This document shows positions 1 to 8,392 of a DNA stretch of 64,000 bases, one piece after another. The DNA comes from MPNP01 sp963668325. Its GTDB lineage: Bacteria; Pseudomonadota; Alphaproteobacteria; Rhodobacterales; Rhodobacteraceae. The notes under the pieces were generated by a model. That model worked only from the letters and a program-made list of their open reading frames with translations, ran no database searches and was not told the DNA's origin. Within the stretch, counting starts at the first letter, position 1. Every line of letters begins with the position of its first letter. Location of the stretch: assembly GCA_963668325.1 (NCBI GenBank), contig OY764222.1, positions 2,418,001 through 2,482,000 of the forward strand. Direction: 5' to 3'. Position numbers and translations under genes: made by a program.

Positions 1-2
1 TT

Positions 3-80
3 TCTAGCCTGATGGAACCCCTTGGTTTGGTTGAAATTGCTCGAACAGGTGTTGTCGGGATTTCACGCGGGGAACATTAA
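3..80 (+). CDS. ilvH: Acetolactate synthase small subunit, C-terminal end (partial)
   Basis: Only the last 25 codons lie in the window; the gene enters from the left edge and stops at TAA 78-80. The readable peptide contains LGLVEIARTGVVGISRG, the conserved C-terminal motif of the regulatory subunit of acetohydroxyacid synthase, which gives the catalytic subunit its valine feedback control in branched-chain amino acid synthesis. It converges on nrdJ, with 17 bp between the two stop codons. The fragment is too short for the usual length-based tracks, but the motif is distinctive and in frame up to the window edge. Confidence 0.85.
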   Translation, partial: SSLMEPLGLVEIARTGVVGISRGEH

Positions 81-97
81 CTCCCTCCCTCTGTATA

Positions 98-3000
98 TCA
101 GCTACATCCTGTAGTTGTTCCACAAATCGTGCATGCCATGCAAGTTCCGCTTCTGACCAGGGAATAGTTTCCACAAGAATCACAAACATCGCCACTATAA
201 TTGGGGGAAGAACTTCCTTTGGAAGTCGATGAACCAGTGAAGGCTGACATGGGAATAACCTCACCAGATGTCCTTGATGGTTTATCAGACCCAATTTCTC
301 CCGTATCAGCCATTGACCTTATGAACCCCGCAGAACCTTCATTGACAACCATGGTATCATCAAGCGGTTCTTGCATTACACTCTTCACATTGGCCAAGTC
401 CTCCCGCTCAAGATAGCTGACTGCCAGTTCTCTGAAAATATAATCCAATATTGACCTTGAGTTTTTAATGGTAGAGTTGCCAAGGACCATGCCCGCGGGT
501 TCAAATCTTGTCCCAACAAATGCTTCAACAAATACCTCAAGTGGTACGCCATATTGCAAGCCAAGGGACACGGCAATGGCAAAATTATTCATCATGGCAC
601 CGAAACTGGCACCCTCTTTATGCATATCAATGAAAATCTCACCCAACGCACCGTTTTCATATTCACCCGTTCTGAGGTAAACCTTGTGTCCACCAACAGT
701 GGCCTTTTGTGTATATCCTTTACGCCTGTTGCTCAGTTTCCTGCGCTTGCCGATCAATTTTTCTGTGATGTTCAGTACCCGAGTGGTTTGATCAACATCC
801 TCATCCTTGGCCAGTTGCAAAATATCTTCACTGCCAGCGAGGATGGTTGACAGAGGCTGGCTAAGTTTGGACCCATCACGATAAAGCGCCACGGCTTTCA
901 AGCCCAAATTCCAGGAAAGATCATATGCCGACTTGCAATCATTCACCGTAGCACTGGTTGGCATGTTGATTGTTTTTGAAATTGCTCCCGAAATAAAACT
1001 CTGTGCTGCCGCAACCATTCTTATATGGCTGTTTGCGCTCAAACTCCTGATTCCTTTCTTGCCATTTGGATTGGCACAGTCAAATACCGGGAGGTCCTTG
1101 TTTTCCAGATGTGGCGCACCCTCCACTGTCTTGGCTCCGCAAATGTATTCATTGGCATCTTCAATCTGACCCTGGGTAAACCCTAGCTCCGTGAGTAGGT
1201 CAAAACCCTCCTTTTGAATCTTTTCAAGTTCAATACCAAGTTCTTTTACACAAAAACTAGTTCCAAACCGTTCAGGTTTGAAGATAAACCGTATATCCAC
1301 AAATGAAGGAAGGTCTGCTTCTATCTTTTTCAATTCCTCTTTTCGGAATCCCTTAGCCTGCAATGTTTCCTTGTTGATATGTGGTGCTCCTTCCAAGGTT
1401 GCTTTTCCAACGGTGTAATCAACTATTTCTCTGATTTGATATTCGGAATACCCCAAAGCCTCTAGGGCACGAGGAACAGATCGATTGACGATTTGAAAAT
1501 AGCCGCCACCGGCAAGAGTCTTGATTTTTACCAAGGCAAATTCCGGTTCGATACCGTTGGTATCACAATCCATCACAAAGCCAATGGTTCCAGTTGGGGC
1601 AATAACCGACACCTGGGCATTTCGAAAACCGTATTTTTTACCTAATTCAAGGGATGAATCCCATGCCTCCTGGGCCTTTTCAACTATTTCCTGATGGGGG
1701 CATTCTGCCATCACCAGTGGTACAGGCTTTATTTTTAACCCCTCATAACCTGAAGTTTTTCCATAAGCTGCTCGCCGATGGTTTCGAATAACTCTCAACA
1801 TTTCATCAGAATTATTTTCAAAACCCTCAAAAGCACCTAGCTCCTTGGCTATTTCAGCCGATGTTCGATAACTTAAACCCGTCAGTAGTGCCGTGATTGC
1901 TCCGCAGGTAGCCCTTCCCTTTATCGAATCATAAGGGATACCCATATGCATCAGAAGGCCTCCCAAATTGGCATAACCCAAACCCAATGTTCTGTACCTG
2001 TATGAAAGTTCGGCTATTATTTTGGAAGGAAACTGAGCCATAAAGACTGAAATTTCCAGGACTATTGTGAAGAGCCTGGTTACATGCTCGAATTCTCTGG
2101 TATCAAATTGCCCGTTATAAAAGAATTTCAGCAGATTCAAGGAGGCAAGATTACAAGCCGTATCGTCTAGAAACATGTATTCAGAGCAAGGATTGGAAGC
2201 TCTTATGGGGCCACTGTTAGGGCAGGTATGCCAAGAGTTGATGGTATCATGATATTGTACACCGGGGTCAGCACAGGCCCAGGCTGTTTGGCCTACCTGA
2301 TTCCAAAGATCCGCAGCCTTGACGGTTCGGGCGATTTCCCCATTGGTACGATATCTTAATTCCCAATCCTGATCGTTTTTAACTGCCTCCATAAATTCGT
2401 CAGTGACGCGGATTGAATTATTGGAATTCTGGCCTGATACGGTCGCATATCCTTCCGATTGCCAACCGGAATCAATTTGAGCAAAATCAATTGAGGTGTA
2501 TCCCTGCTTGGCAAATTGAATGATCCTGGCGATAAAGCCCTCCGGCACCATTGCTTCCTTGGCCTCAACCATGGCCTTTCTTAACTCTTTGTTTAACTTC
2601 GGATCACTAGCCTTCAGTCGTGGAAGGTCAGAAGTATTTACTGCTGCAAAAATTTTATTCAGATGTTTTGAAATAACTCTTGATCCTGCAACCAAGGAAG
2701 CAACCTTATGTTCTTCCTTTTCTTTCCAGTTTATGAATTCTTCAATATCCGGGTGATCAATATCACAAATTACCATCTTGGCTGCCCGACGGGTTGTTCC
2801 ACCCGATTTAATGGCACCAGCGGCACTGTCTCCGATATTCAGAAAACTCATCAATCCACTGGATTTCCCGCCACTTTCAAGTGGTTCGTTGGCCGCTCTA
2901 ATATTCGAGAAATTGGTTCCGGTTCCTGACCCGAATTTGAACAACCTTGCTTCTCGGGACCATAAATCCATAATCCCGCCTTCATTGACCAGATCATCCT

Positions 3001-3616
3001 CTACTGACTGGATAAAGCAAGCATGTGGTTGCGGTCGATAATAGGAACTGTCGGATTTCTTTATCCTGCGGGTGGTTTCATCCACATAGTAATGGCCCTG
3101 CCCTGCACGTGAAATACCATACGCCCAATGAATACCAGTATTGAACCATTGCGGTGAGTTGGGAGCTCCTCGTTGCGTTGCAAGGATGTAACGCATTTCA
3201 TCAAAGAATGCTTTGGCATCTTCTTCAGATGAAAAATAGTTGCCTTTCCAACCCCAATATGTCCATGCTCCTGCCAGCCGGTCAAATACTTGCTTGGCTG
3301 ATCTTTCAGGTCCGTACCTTTCGCTTTCTGGAACTTTTTTCAAAGCCTCCAAATCTGCTTCTCTCGGTTGGAGAAATTCAGGAATGCCTGGTTCATCTTT
3401 CTTGCGTACACAAAGAGGAACACCTGCCTTGCGAAAATATTTTTCAGCCAGGACGTCAATAGCCGTTTGACTCCAGTTTTTTGGAGCTTCTATTCCTTCC
3501 GTTGAAAAAACCGCTTTTCCGCTTGGATCTGATATAAGTGAATTCACCTTTGTGAATTCTATTCCCTGATAGGGGCTCGAATTTTTCTCAGTAAAATACC
3601 TCGTAACTTTCACCAC
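98..3616 (-). CDS. nrdJ: Vitamin B12-dependent (class II) ribonucleotide reductase
   Basis: A 1172-residue adenosylcobalamin-dependent ribonucleotide reductase, which reduces ribonucleotides to deoxyribonucleotides in the cytoplasm without oxygen-dependent radical generation. Visible landmarks are Cys200 in HACFIQSVEDDL (first redox cysteine), the N-P-C-S-E motif at 475-479 with the presumed thiyl Cys477 and Glu479, and a C-terminal zinc-ribbon-like tail with CDSCGNYS and CMACTICG plus a final GCS. The length fits the alphaproteobacterial NrdJ type. The start ATG opens directly into the conserved N-terminus. The upstream region carries two NrdR-box-like palindromes and a DnaA-box match. No other RNR gene is in the window. 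With thyX at 33.9 kb, dNTP and dTMP synthesis here use B12- and flavin-dependent enzymes. Confidence 0.97.
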   Translation of the reverse strand: MVKVTRYFTEKNSSPYQGIEFTKVNSLISDPSGKAVFSTEGIEAPKNWSQTAIDVLAEKYFRKAGVPLCVRKKDEPGIPEFLQPREADLEALKKVPESERYGPERSAKQVFDRLAGAWTYWGWKGNYFSSEEDAKAFFDEMRYILATQRGAPNSPQWFNTGIHWAYGISRAGQGHYYVDETTRRIKKSDSSYYRPQPHACFIQSVEDDLVNEGGIMDLWSREARLFKFGSGTGTNFSNIRAANEPLESGGKSSGLMSFLNIGDSAAGAIKSGGTTRRAAKMVICDIDHPDIEEFINWKEKEEHKVASLVAGSRVISKHLNKIFAAVNTSDLPRLKASDPKLNKELRKAMVEAKEAMVPEGFIARIIQFAKQGYTSIDFAQIDSGWQSEGYATVSGQNSNNSIRVTDEFMEAVKNDQDWELRYRTNGEIARTVKAADLWNQVGQTAWACADPGVQYHDTINSWHTCPNSGPIRASNPCSEYMFLDDTACNLASLNLLKFFYNGQFDTREFEHVTRLFTIVLEISVFMAQFPSKIIAELSYRYRTLGLGYANLGGLLMHMGIPYDSIKGRATCGAITALLTGLSYRTSAEIAKELGAFEGFENNSDEMLRVIRNHRRAAYGKTSGYEGLKIKPVPLVMAECPHQEIVEKAQEAWDSSLELGKKYGFRNAQVSVIAPTGTIGFVMDCDTNGIEPEFALVKIKTLAGGGYFQIVNRSVPRALEALGYSEYQIREIVDYTVGKATLEGAPHINKETLQAKGFRKEELKKIEADLPSFVDIRFIFKPERFGTSFCVKELGIELEKIQKEGFDLLTELGFTQGQIEDANEYICGAKTVEGAPHLENKDLPVFDCANPNGKKGIRSLSANSHIRMVAAAQSFISGAISKTINMPTSATVNDCKSAYDLSWNLGLKAVALYRDGSKLSQPLSTILAGSEDILQLAKDEDVDQTTRVLNITEKLIGKRRKLSNRRKGYTQKATVGGHKVYLRTGEYENGALGEIFIDMHKEGASFGAMMNNFAIAVSLGLQYGVPLEVFVEAFVGTRFEPAGMVLGNSTIKNSRSILDYIFRELAVSYLEREDLANVKSVMQEPLDDTMVVNEGSAGFIRSMADTGEIGSDKPSRTSGEVIPMSAFTGSSTSKGSSSPNYSGDVCDSCGNYSLVRSGTCMACTICGTTTGCS

Positions 3617-3685
3617 TTCGTCAATCCCCCTCTATTTGGTATTTTTGTAAAAAAATCCTGTATTTAGTTTTTTTTCTAAACAATA

Positions 3686-3701
3686 CTACAAGATATAGTG
3701 T
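3686..3701. promoter_or_regulatory. NrdR-box-like site 1 upstream of nrdJ
   Basis: The 16-mer CTACAAGATATAGTGT matches the NrdR consensus (acaCwAtATaTwGtgt) at 13 of 16 positions. It lies 70 bp upstream of the nrdJ start. NrdR is the ATP/dATP-sensing repressor of RNR operons and normally binds two tandem boxes. Confidence 0.6.
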
Positions 3702-3720
3702 TCAAATGGAATTGAACAAA

Positions 3721-3736
3721 CCGCAATAAATTGCGT
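3721..3736. promoter_or_regulatory. NrdR-box-like site 2 upstream of nrdJ
   Basis: CCGCAATAAATTGCGT matches the NrdR consensus at 12 of 16 positions and contains the perfect inverted repeat CGCAAT-AA-ATTGCG. It lies 35 bp from site 1 start to start, slightly wider than the roughly three helical turns usual for NrdR pairs, so this is the weaker of the two. Confidence 0.5.
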
Positions 3737-3855
3737 TTAATATCTATTTTCCTAAAAAATTAACTGGGTAAAGCACAAAATTAAAGAATTGGTCACAGCA
3801 GATTGAGAGAGTTGATTTTTGCTATTAATACTAGGGGTTTGGGACAAAAAATTAT

Positions 3856-3864
3856 TTATCCACA
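3856..3864. promoter_or_regulatory. DnaA-box match
   Basis: Exact TTATCCACA, upstream of nrdJ and partly overlapping an inverted repeat. DnaA controls RNR genes in some bacteria, but a single 9-mer can occur by chance in AT-rich DNA. Confidence 0.35.
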
Positions 3865-4025
3865 ACTTGTAAACACAAGTTGGATTTGAAAATAAAAAAA
3901 AGAATTTGGGAATCAGAAAAGCAACTTAAAATTAAGGTCTGATGCCTCAATAAGAATTTTCAATCTAGAAAAATCGAATCAGATTTGAGTTACCTGATAC
4001 CTAATCGGTTGATTGCCATGATGCT

Positions 4026-4102
4026 TGGTCGGGGCGATTGGATTCGAACCAACGACCTACAGTTCCCAAAACTGTTGCGCTACCAGGCTGCGCTACGCCC
4101 CG
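4026..4102 (-). tRNA. tRNA-Pro (UGG)
   Basis: The reverse complement folds as a cloverleaf: acceptor CGGGGCG pairs with CGCCCCG, the anticodon stem ACAGT/ACTGT encloses loop TTTGGGA with anticodon TGG, and the T-loop is GTTCGAATC. The 3' CCA is encoded at 4028-4026. It lies between nrdJ and the DUF192 gene, all on the minus strand. Confidence 0.96.
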
Positions 4103-4130
4103 AAATCTTTTGTTAATTAAAGATATAAAT

Positions 4131-4619
4131 CTAAATTTTACAAGCCCAGGCTGCCAAATCAGGTTTAATTCTAGGGTGACGAATAAGGTCTCCCTCACTG
4201 ATTCCCAGTTTTTTGGCTAATCCGCCATTGATTTCCAGTACAAATGAAATTTTCCTTCCACCAAAAAAAGATATCGTCGACAGGGGTTCCGCCTGGTGAT
4301 TGATGGTTGTAATTTCACCAGATTCATCAACAAATAGCATATCCAGCGGAATTAAGGTGTCTTTCATCCAGAAGCTTGCTGGCCCAGGTTCTTCGAATAC
4401 AAATAACATACCTTGCGATACACCAAGTACCTCTCTTCCCATCAAACCTTTTCTATGTAGTTCTTGGGTATCTGCAATCTCAACCTTGAATCGAGCTTTA
4501 CCCCATTCCCCCTTTACCTCCACAAGATTGTCCTTGCAATCTGCCCATAACGAAAAAGGAACAGCACTTACCAGGCAAGTAAGTAAAACGATTACCGAGT
4601 ATTTTTGAAACATTTGCAA
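4131..4619 (-). CDS. Exported DUF192 family protein
   Basis: A 162-residue protein with an N-terminal signal peptide (hydrophobic VIVLLTCLVSAVPFSLW, cleavage probably near residue 26) followed by one DUF192 domain. Family features visible are R-K-G-L-M-G-R, G-M-L-F-V-F, S-F-W-M-K-D-T-L-I-P-L-D and the C-terminal F-V-L-E-I-N-G-G. It is probably periplasmic. The family has no settled function. It is a single gene with its stop 28 bp from the tRNA-Pro 5' end on the same strand. Confidence 0.88.
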   Translation of the reverse strand: MQMFQKYSVIVLLTCLVSAVPFSLWADCKDNLVEVKGEWGKARFKVEIADTQELHRKGLMGREVLGVSQGMLFVFEEPGPASFWMKDTLIPLDMLFVDESGEITTINHQAEPLSTISFFGGRKISFVLEINGGLAKKLGISEGDLIRHPRIKPDLAAWACKI

Positions 4620-4721
4620 AGCTGATTTTAAAGAATTATTCCCAAGTTGTCATTTTTCTAAAAATGCCGATAAACACGGAGAAATCAAAAGTTTTGATAC
4701 ATTAGAAGACAAATACACATA

Positions 4722-4900
4722 TTATTGGCAATATTGTCTTGTTGCTATCTGACTTGTTGAGGAACAATCGGCGGATTTGGTGGGGCTAAAGAAATTCTAG
4801 CTCGCAAGTCGGTGGGATAACCACCAACAACTCCAGTGCTAGTCGGGGACGTGTACCATTTCTGCCACAACCTCACAATTTTTTAAATTTCTGCCAATAA
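4722..4900 (-). ncRNA. Candidate structured RNA (6S-like topology?)
   Basis: The region after pdxH is bounded by a perfect 9-bp complement, TTATTGGCA (4722-4730) with TGCCAATAA (4892-4900). Further nested pairings follow inward (ATTGT/ACAAT, GTTG/CAAC), and the middle holds an 8-bp hairpin GTCGGTGG-GATAA-CCACCAAC with one mismatch and a small TTGTT-GAGG-AACAA hairpin. The interior is visibly more GC-rich than its flanks. A roughly 180-nt RNA with a long irregular closing helix resembles 6S RNA, but I cannot confirm the family. A CATAAT -10-like element just outside the right end favours the minus strand. A 43-codon GTG-started frame (4745-4876, minus) also runs through the region and is an alternative explanation. 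Confidence 0.4.
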
Positions 4901-4904
4901 AGTA

Positions 4905-5528
4905 TTATGGATATAAACGGAATGATTCCCATTTTGAATATTCCTTGTTCCATATCCACCTTATTCTGTCATGAATCCGAAAACTTCCTTCACTCCAAAA
5001 TTCAATCTCGGCAGGAATGATACGATATCCACCCCAAAATTCAGGTCTTGGTGGAGAGGTACCAAATTTTAAGGTAATTTTTGCCACAGAGTTCAATAAA
5101 TGGCGTCTTGAGGAAAGAACCGCTGATTGCTTGGAAGCCCAGGCACCATATTGGCTTTCAAGTGGTCTAGAGTGAAAATATTCATCAGATTTCTCCTGCT
5201 CCAGAATTTCTGCTTTCCCCTTGACTCGTACCTGCCTTCTTAATGTTCTCCAATGAAGCGTAAAGGCCACATCTGAGCAATGGGATATTTCTTCACCCTT
5301 TTTACTTTTATAGTTGGTAAAAAATATAAATCCCTTTGGATCAATTTCCTTGAGCAAAACCATACGAACATTTGGTTTTCCTTCCTTGTCTGAAGTTGCC
5401 AAGGCCATGGCATTATGATCCGGAATTTTTTTTGATTGTGCTTGATCAAGCCAATCCTGAACAAGAGATAAGGGAGTTTTCCCTTCTTCAAGGCTAGTTT
5501 TCATGCTTGAGTTCCCTAATTTTGTCAT
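4905..5528 (-). CDS. pdxH: Pyridoxamine/pyridoxine 5'-phosphate oxidase
   Basis: A 207-residue FMN enzyme that oxidises PNP and PMP to pyridoxal 5'-phosphate, the last step of B6 synthesis. The family pattern is clear: AMALATSDKEGKPNVRMVLLK near the N-terminus (FMN region), FFTNYKSKKGEE, the RPLESQYGAWASKQS segment, and the C-terminal signature R-I-H-D-R with W-E-S-F-R-L-Y-P at the very end. It is divergent from fabI with about 110 bp between starts. pdxA of the same pathway lies at 26 kb. Confidence 0.95.
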   Translation of the reverse strand: MTKLGNSSMKTSLEEGKTPLSLVQDWLDQAQSKKIPDHNAMALATSDKEGKPNVRMVLLKEIDPKGFIFFTNYKSKKGEEISHCSDVAFTLHWRTLRRQVRVKGKAEILEQEKSDEYFHSRPLESQYGAWASKQSAVLSSRRHLLNSVAKITLKFGTSPPRPEFWGGYRIIPAEIEFWSEGSFRIHDRIRWIWNKEYSKWESFRLYP

Positions 5529-5639
5529 TTCAAACTGGCAAGAATATCCACATTAAAATGTAATAGCTGAATTGCATATAAATATTTAATTTTTAGAATA
5601 AACTTCTATGAATGATAACCAAAATTTGGGGTTTAGTTT

Positions 5640-6452
5640 ATGAGATTAATGGAAGGTAAACGCGGGCTTATCATGGGTGTTGCCAATGATAAATCCATTG
5701 CTTGGGGTATTGCAAAGGCTTGCCATAGCCATGGCGCGTCATTGGCTTTTTCATACCAAAATGAGATTTTCCTCAAGCGGGTTGCTCCCTTGGTCGAATC
5801 CATTGGTTCCAAGCACATGATACAATGTGATGTTGCAGATCCCAATTCATTGGACAACCTGTTTGGAGAATTGGAAAAAACTTGGGGAGGATTGGACTTT
5901 GTTGTCCATGCGATAGGGTTTTCTGACAAAAATGAATTGCGTGGGCGGTATGTAGATATATCTCCTGAGAATTTTACCATGACCATGGATATTTCTGTCT
6001 TTTCCTTTACTGCAGTGGCCAAAAGAGCAGAAAAATTGATGCCCAACGGAGGATCGCTACTTACAATGACCTATTACGGTGCTGAAAAGGTTATGCCCCA
6101 TTACAACGTTATGGGTGTTGCCAAAGCCGCTTTAGAATCTTCAGTCCGGTATTTGGCAGCTGATCTCGGTGGAAATCAAATTCGGGTAAATGCAATTTCT
6201 GCAGGTACCATAAAAACCCTGGCTGCTTCTGGTATTGGCGATTTCAGGTATATTATGAAGTGGAACGAATTAAACTCCCCCTTACAAAGAAATATTACAA
6301 CAGAGGATGTCGGTAATTCTGCTCTCTACCTGCTATCCGATCTTGGCAAATCAGTCACTGGTGAAATCTTGCATGTTGATTCTGGCTATCACGTCGTTGG
6401 CATGAAAAGGGTTGATGCCCCTGATATAGACAAAGTAACAGGAAGAAGTTAG
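5640..6452 (+). CDS. fabI: Enoyl-[acyl-carrier-protein] reductase (NADH)
   Basis: A 270-residue short-chain-dehydrogenase-type enoyl-ACP reductase, the final step of each fatty-acid elongation cycle. It shows the FabI nucleotide-binding N-terminus GLIMGVANDKSIAWGIA and the catalytic set Tyr146 (TYYGAEK), Tyr155 and Lys162 (YNVMGVAK), then the substrate-loop region around AASGIGDF. The start at 5640 is followed by an in-frame ATG three codons later, which could also serve. gpt follows after 2 bp, so the two are probably cotranscribed. Confidence 0.95.
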   Translation: MRLMEGKRGLIMGVANDKSIAWGIAKACHSHGASLAFSYQNEIFLKRVAPLVESIGSKHMIQCDVADPNSLDNLFGELEKTWGGLDFVVHAIGFSDKNELRGRYVDISPENFTMTMDISVFSFTAVAKRAEKLMPNGGSLLTMTYYGAEKVMPHYNVMGVAKAALESSVRYLAADLGGNQIRVNAISAGTIKTLAASGIGDFRYIMKWNELNSPLQRNITTEDVGNSALYLLSDLGKSVTGEILHVDSGYHVVGMKRVDAPDIDKVTGRS

Positions 6453-6454
6453 TA

Positions 6455-6961
6455 ATGAATAACGTATTACCACATGAAAAAGGGTTTCACGTCAGTTGGG
6501 ACCAGGTCCACAGAGACTCACGGGCTCTAGCCTGGCGGTTGGACAATTTTGGAAAAGAAAAAAGAAATTGGGAAGCAATTATCTCGATCACACGAGGTGG
6601 CTTGACTCCTGCGATGATTATTGCCCGGGAGTTGGATATTCGTACTGTCGATACAATTTCCATCAGATGTTATCACCACCAGGATATGGGAAAACCGGAA
6701 ATCCTCAAAATGCCCAACCCAGATATACCAAAAGATTCAAAGGATATATTGGTCATTGATGATTTGGTGGACACCGGCACTACTTTAAAAGTAGTCAGAG
6801 AGCTTTATCCAATGGCTACCTATTCTACCGTGTATGCAAAACCAGCAGGAAGGCCATTGGTTGATGTTTATATCACTGAAGTGAGTCAGGATACCTGGAT
6901 TTATTTTCCTTGGGATATGGCCCTACATTACCAGGTACCTTATCGTGAACTCAGTGAATAG
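6455..6961 (+). CDS. gpt: Xanthine(-guanine) phosphoribosyltransferase
   Basis: A 168-residue purine-salvage enzyme transferring phosphoribose from PRPP to xanthine or guanine. The PRPP-binding motif DILVIDDLVDTGTT (about residues 98-111) and the early ISITRGGLTPAMIIARELD loop are typical of the Gpt family. The C-terminal W-I-Y-F-P-W segment is the usual purine-site region. It sits 2 bp behind fabI and 87 bp before purB, grouping two purine genes together. Confidence 0.93.
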   Translation: MNNVLPHEKGFHVSWDQVHRDSRALAWRLDNFGKEKRNWEAIISITRGGLTPAMIIARELDIRTVDTISIRCYHHQDMGKPEILKMPNPDIPKDSKDILVIDDLVDTGTTLKVVRELYPMATYSTVYAKPAGRPLVDVYITEVSQDTWIYFPWDMALHYQVPYRELSE

Positions 6962-7048
6962 AACTCAAAAAAGTAAGCTGGAATGTCTCCTGTAAAATGG
7001 GAATTCTGGTTTTAGCGATATTTGATTTATCTGCCTATTTGATCAGTA

Positions 7049-8368
7049 ATGCTTGAACGTTATTCTCTTCCCGAAATGACCAATATCTGGTCTGATCAAT
7101 TCAGACTAAGAACCTGGTTTCAGATTGAGGCTCATGCCTGTGATGCTCGGGCTCGACTGGGAGAACTTGAGAAGGAGGCCGTCAAGGCAATATGGGAAGC
7201 AGAACCTGAAACCTTTGATGTTGTTAGGATAAAGCAAATTGAAGCTCAGGTTCACCATGAATCTGTGGCTTTCCAAATGTATGTTGAGGAAATTGCGAGT
7301 GCAAAGGGTCAAGGTATCTTTCATCGAGGTTTAACATCTTCTGATGTATTGGACACCTGCTACAATTTCCAGCTTAAAAAAGCTTCGGAAATAATTATTT
7401 CCAAATTACATTTGCTGACAGCAGAATTTAAACGACTTGCTCTGGAAAACAAATTCACCCCTTGTGTCGGCCGCAGCCATGGGATTCATGGCGAACCAAT
7501 TACATTTGGTTTGAAGATGCTTCGGGCCTATGCTGAGACCCAACGCAATATCAACAGGATGGAGAATGCCCAAAAGGAGATTTCTGTTGGTATGATTTCT
7601 GGGGCAATGGGTACCTATTCCACAATCAATCCAAGTGTTGAAAAGTATGTTTGTGCCCAAATGGGTTTGGCAACCGAAACCATTTCCTCCCAGATAATTC
7701 CTAGAGATCGGCATGCCATGTATTTTTCGACAATGGGAGTTATAGCCGCCTCCCTGGAGCGAATTTCTGTGGAATTACGTCAATTGCAAATTACGGAGAT
7801 TGGAGAAATCGAAGAGCCCTTCTCGGCCAAACAAAAAGGTTCCTCGGCAATGCCTCACAAAAAGAACCCGATTTTGTTGGAAAATGTATCAGGCTTGGCA
7901 CGATTAATTCAGACCTATGTATCAGCAGCACTAGGGAATGTTACCCTATGGCAAGAAAGAGATATGTCCCATTCCTCGGTGGAAAGAGCATTGGGTCCTG
8001 ATACGACGATAACCATGGATTTCGTTATACATCGGTTAACACGAGTTTTACGTGGATTGAAGGTAAATATTGAACAGATGGCCTCAAACCTAGAGAAACA
8101 GGGGGGTATTACCTTTTCCCATAGAATTTTGAATACCCTGGCTGAAAAAAGAGTTCCCACGGAAGAAGCCTATCGTCTGGTTCAAAGCGCTTCCTTTAAA
8201 GCCATGGAAACAGGAAAGAATCTTCAGGAGATTTTACTGGCCGACCAACAAATTTTGAAGTGGGTTACCAAAAGTGAACTTACTGAGCTTTTTGAACCAG
8301 ATTATTTTCTTAAAGAAGTTGAGGGGATTTATAATCATGTTCTTGGAACCCCCAATGAAACAAGCTAG
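7049..8368 (+). CDS. purB: Adenylosuccinate lyase
   Basis: A 439-residue member of the fumarase/aspartase superfamily. It cleaves SAICAR and adenylosuccinate to release fumarate in purine synthesis. The superfamily signature G-S-S-A-M-P-H-K-K-N-P is present at about residues 264-274, and HRGLTSSDVLDT and GRSHGIHGEPITFG carry the other active-site regions. Length is normal for the short type. It ends at 8368, just before a G9 run, and converges on the DUF1476 gene. Confidence 0.96.
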   Translation: MLERYSLPEMTNIWSDQFRLRTWFQIEAHACDARARLGELEKEAVKAIWEAEPETFDVVRIKQIEAQVHHESVAFQMYVEEIASAKGQGIFHRGLTSSDVLDTCYNFQLKKASEIIISKLHLLTAEFKRLALENKFTPCVGRSHGIHGEPITFGLKMLRAYAETQRNINRMENAQKEISVGMISGAMGTYSTINPSVEKYVCAQMGLATETISSQIIPRDRHAMYFSTMGVIAASLERISVELRQLQITEIGEIEEPFSAKQKGSSAMPHKKNPILLENVSGLARLIQTYVSAALGNVTLWQERDMSHSSVERALGPDTTITMDFVIHRLTRVLRGLKVNIEQMASNLEKQGGITFSHRILNTLAEKRVPTEEAYRLVQSASFKAMETGKNLQEILLADQQILKWVTKSELTELFEPDYFLKEVEGIYNHVLGTPNETS

Positions 8369-8392
8369 TAAATTATGTGGGGGGGGGTAAAC

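Larger units (their letters stand above)
3617..4025. other. Intergenic region upstream of nrdJ
   Basis: About 409 bp of very AT-rich sequence between nrdJ and tRNA-Pro with no credible gene. It holds two NrdR-like boxes (3686-3701, 3721-3736), an exact TTATCCACA (3856-3864) and, overlapping that, an 8-bp inverted repeat CAACTTGT/ACAAGTTG (3863-3870, 3875-3882). I looked for the conserved B12-box of cobalamin riboswitches and did not see it, so control of nrdJ is more likely at the DNA level. Confidence 0.6.

Noticed and set aside
3617..4025. Cobalamin riboswitch upstream of nrdJ
   Set aside because: No B12-box-like core was found on the strand that would be transcribed; the region is too AT-rich and lacks the expected conserved segments.
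4001..4198. 65-codon minus-strand frame reading R-G-V-A-Q-P-G-S-A-T-V-L-G-T
   Set aside because: It is the translation of the tRNA-Pro gene itself, a well-known artefact.
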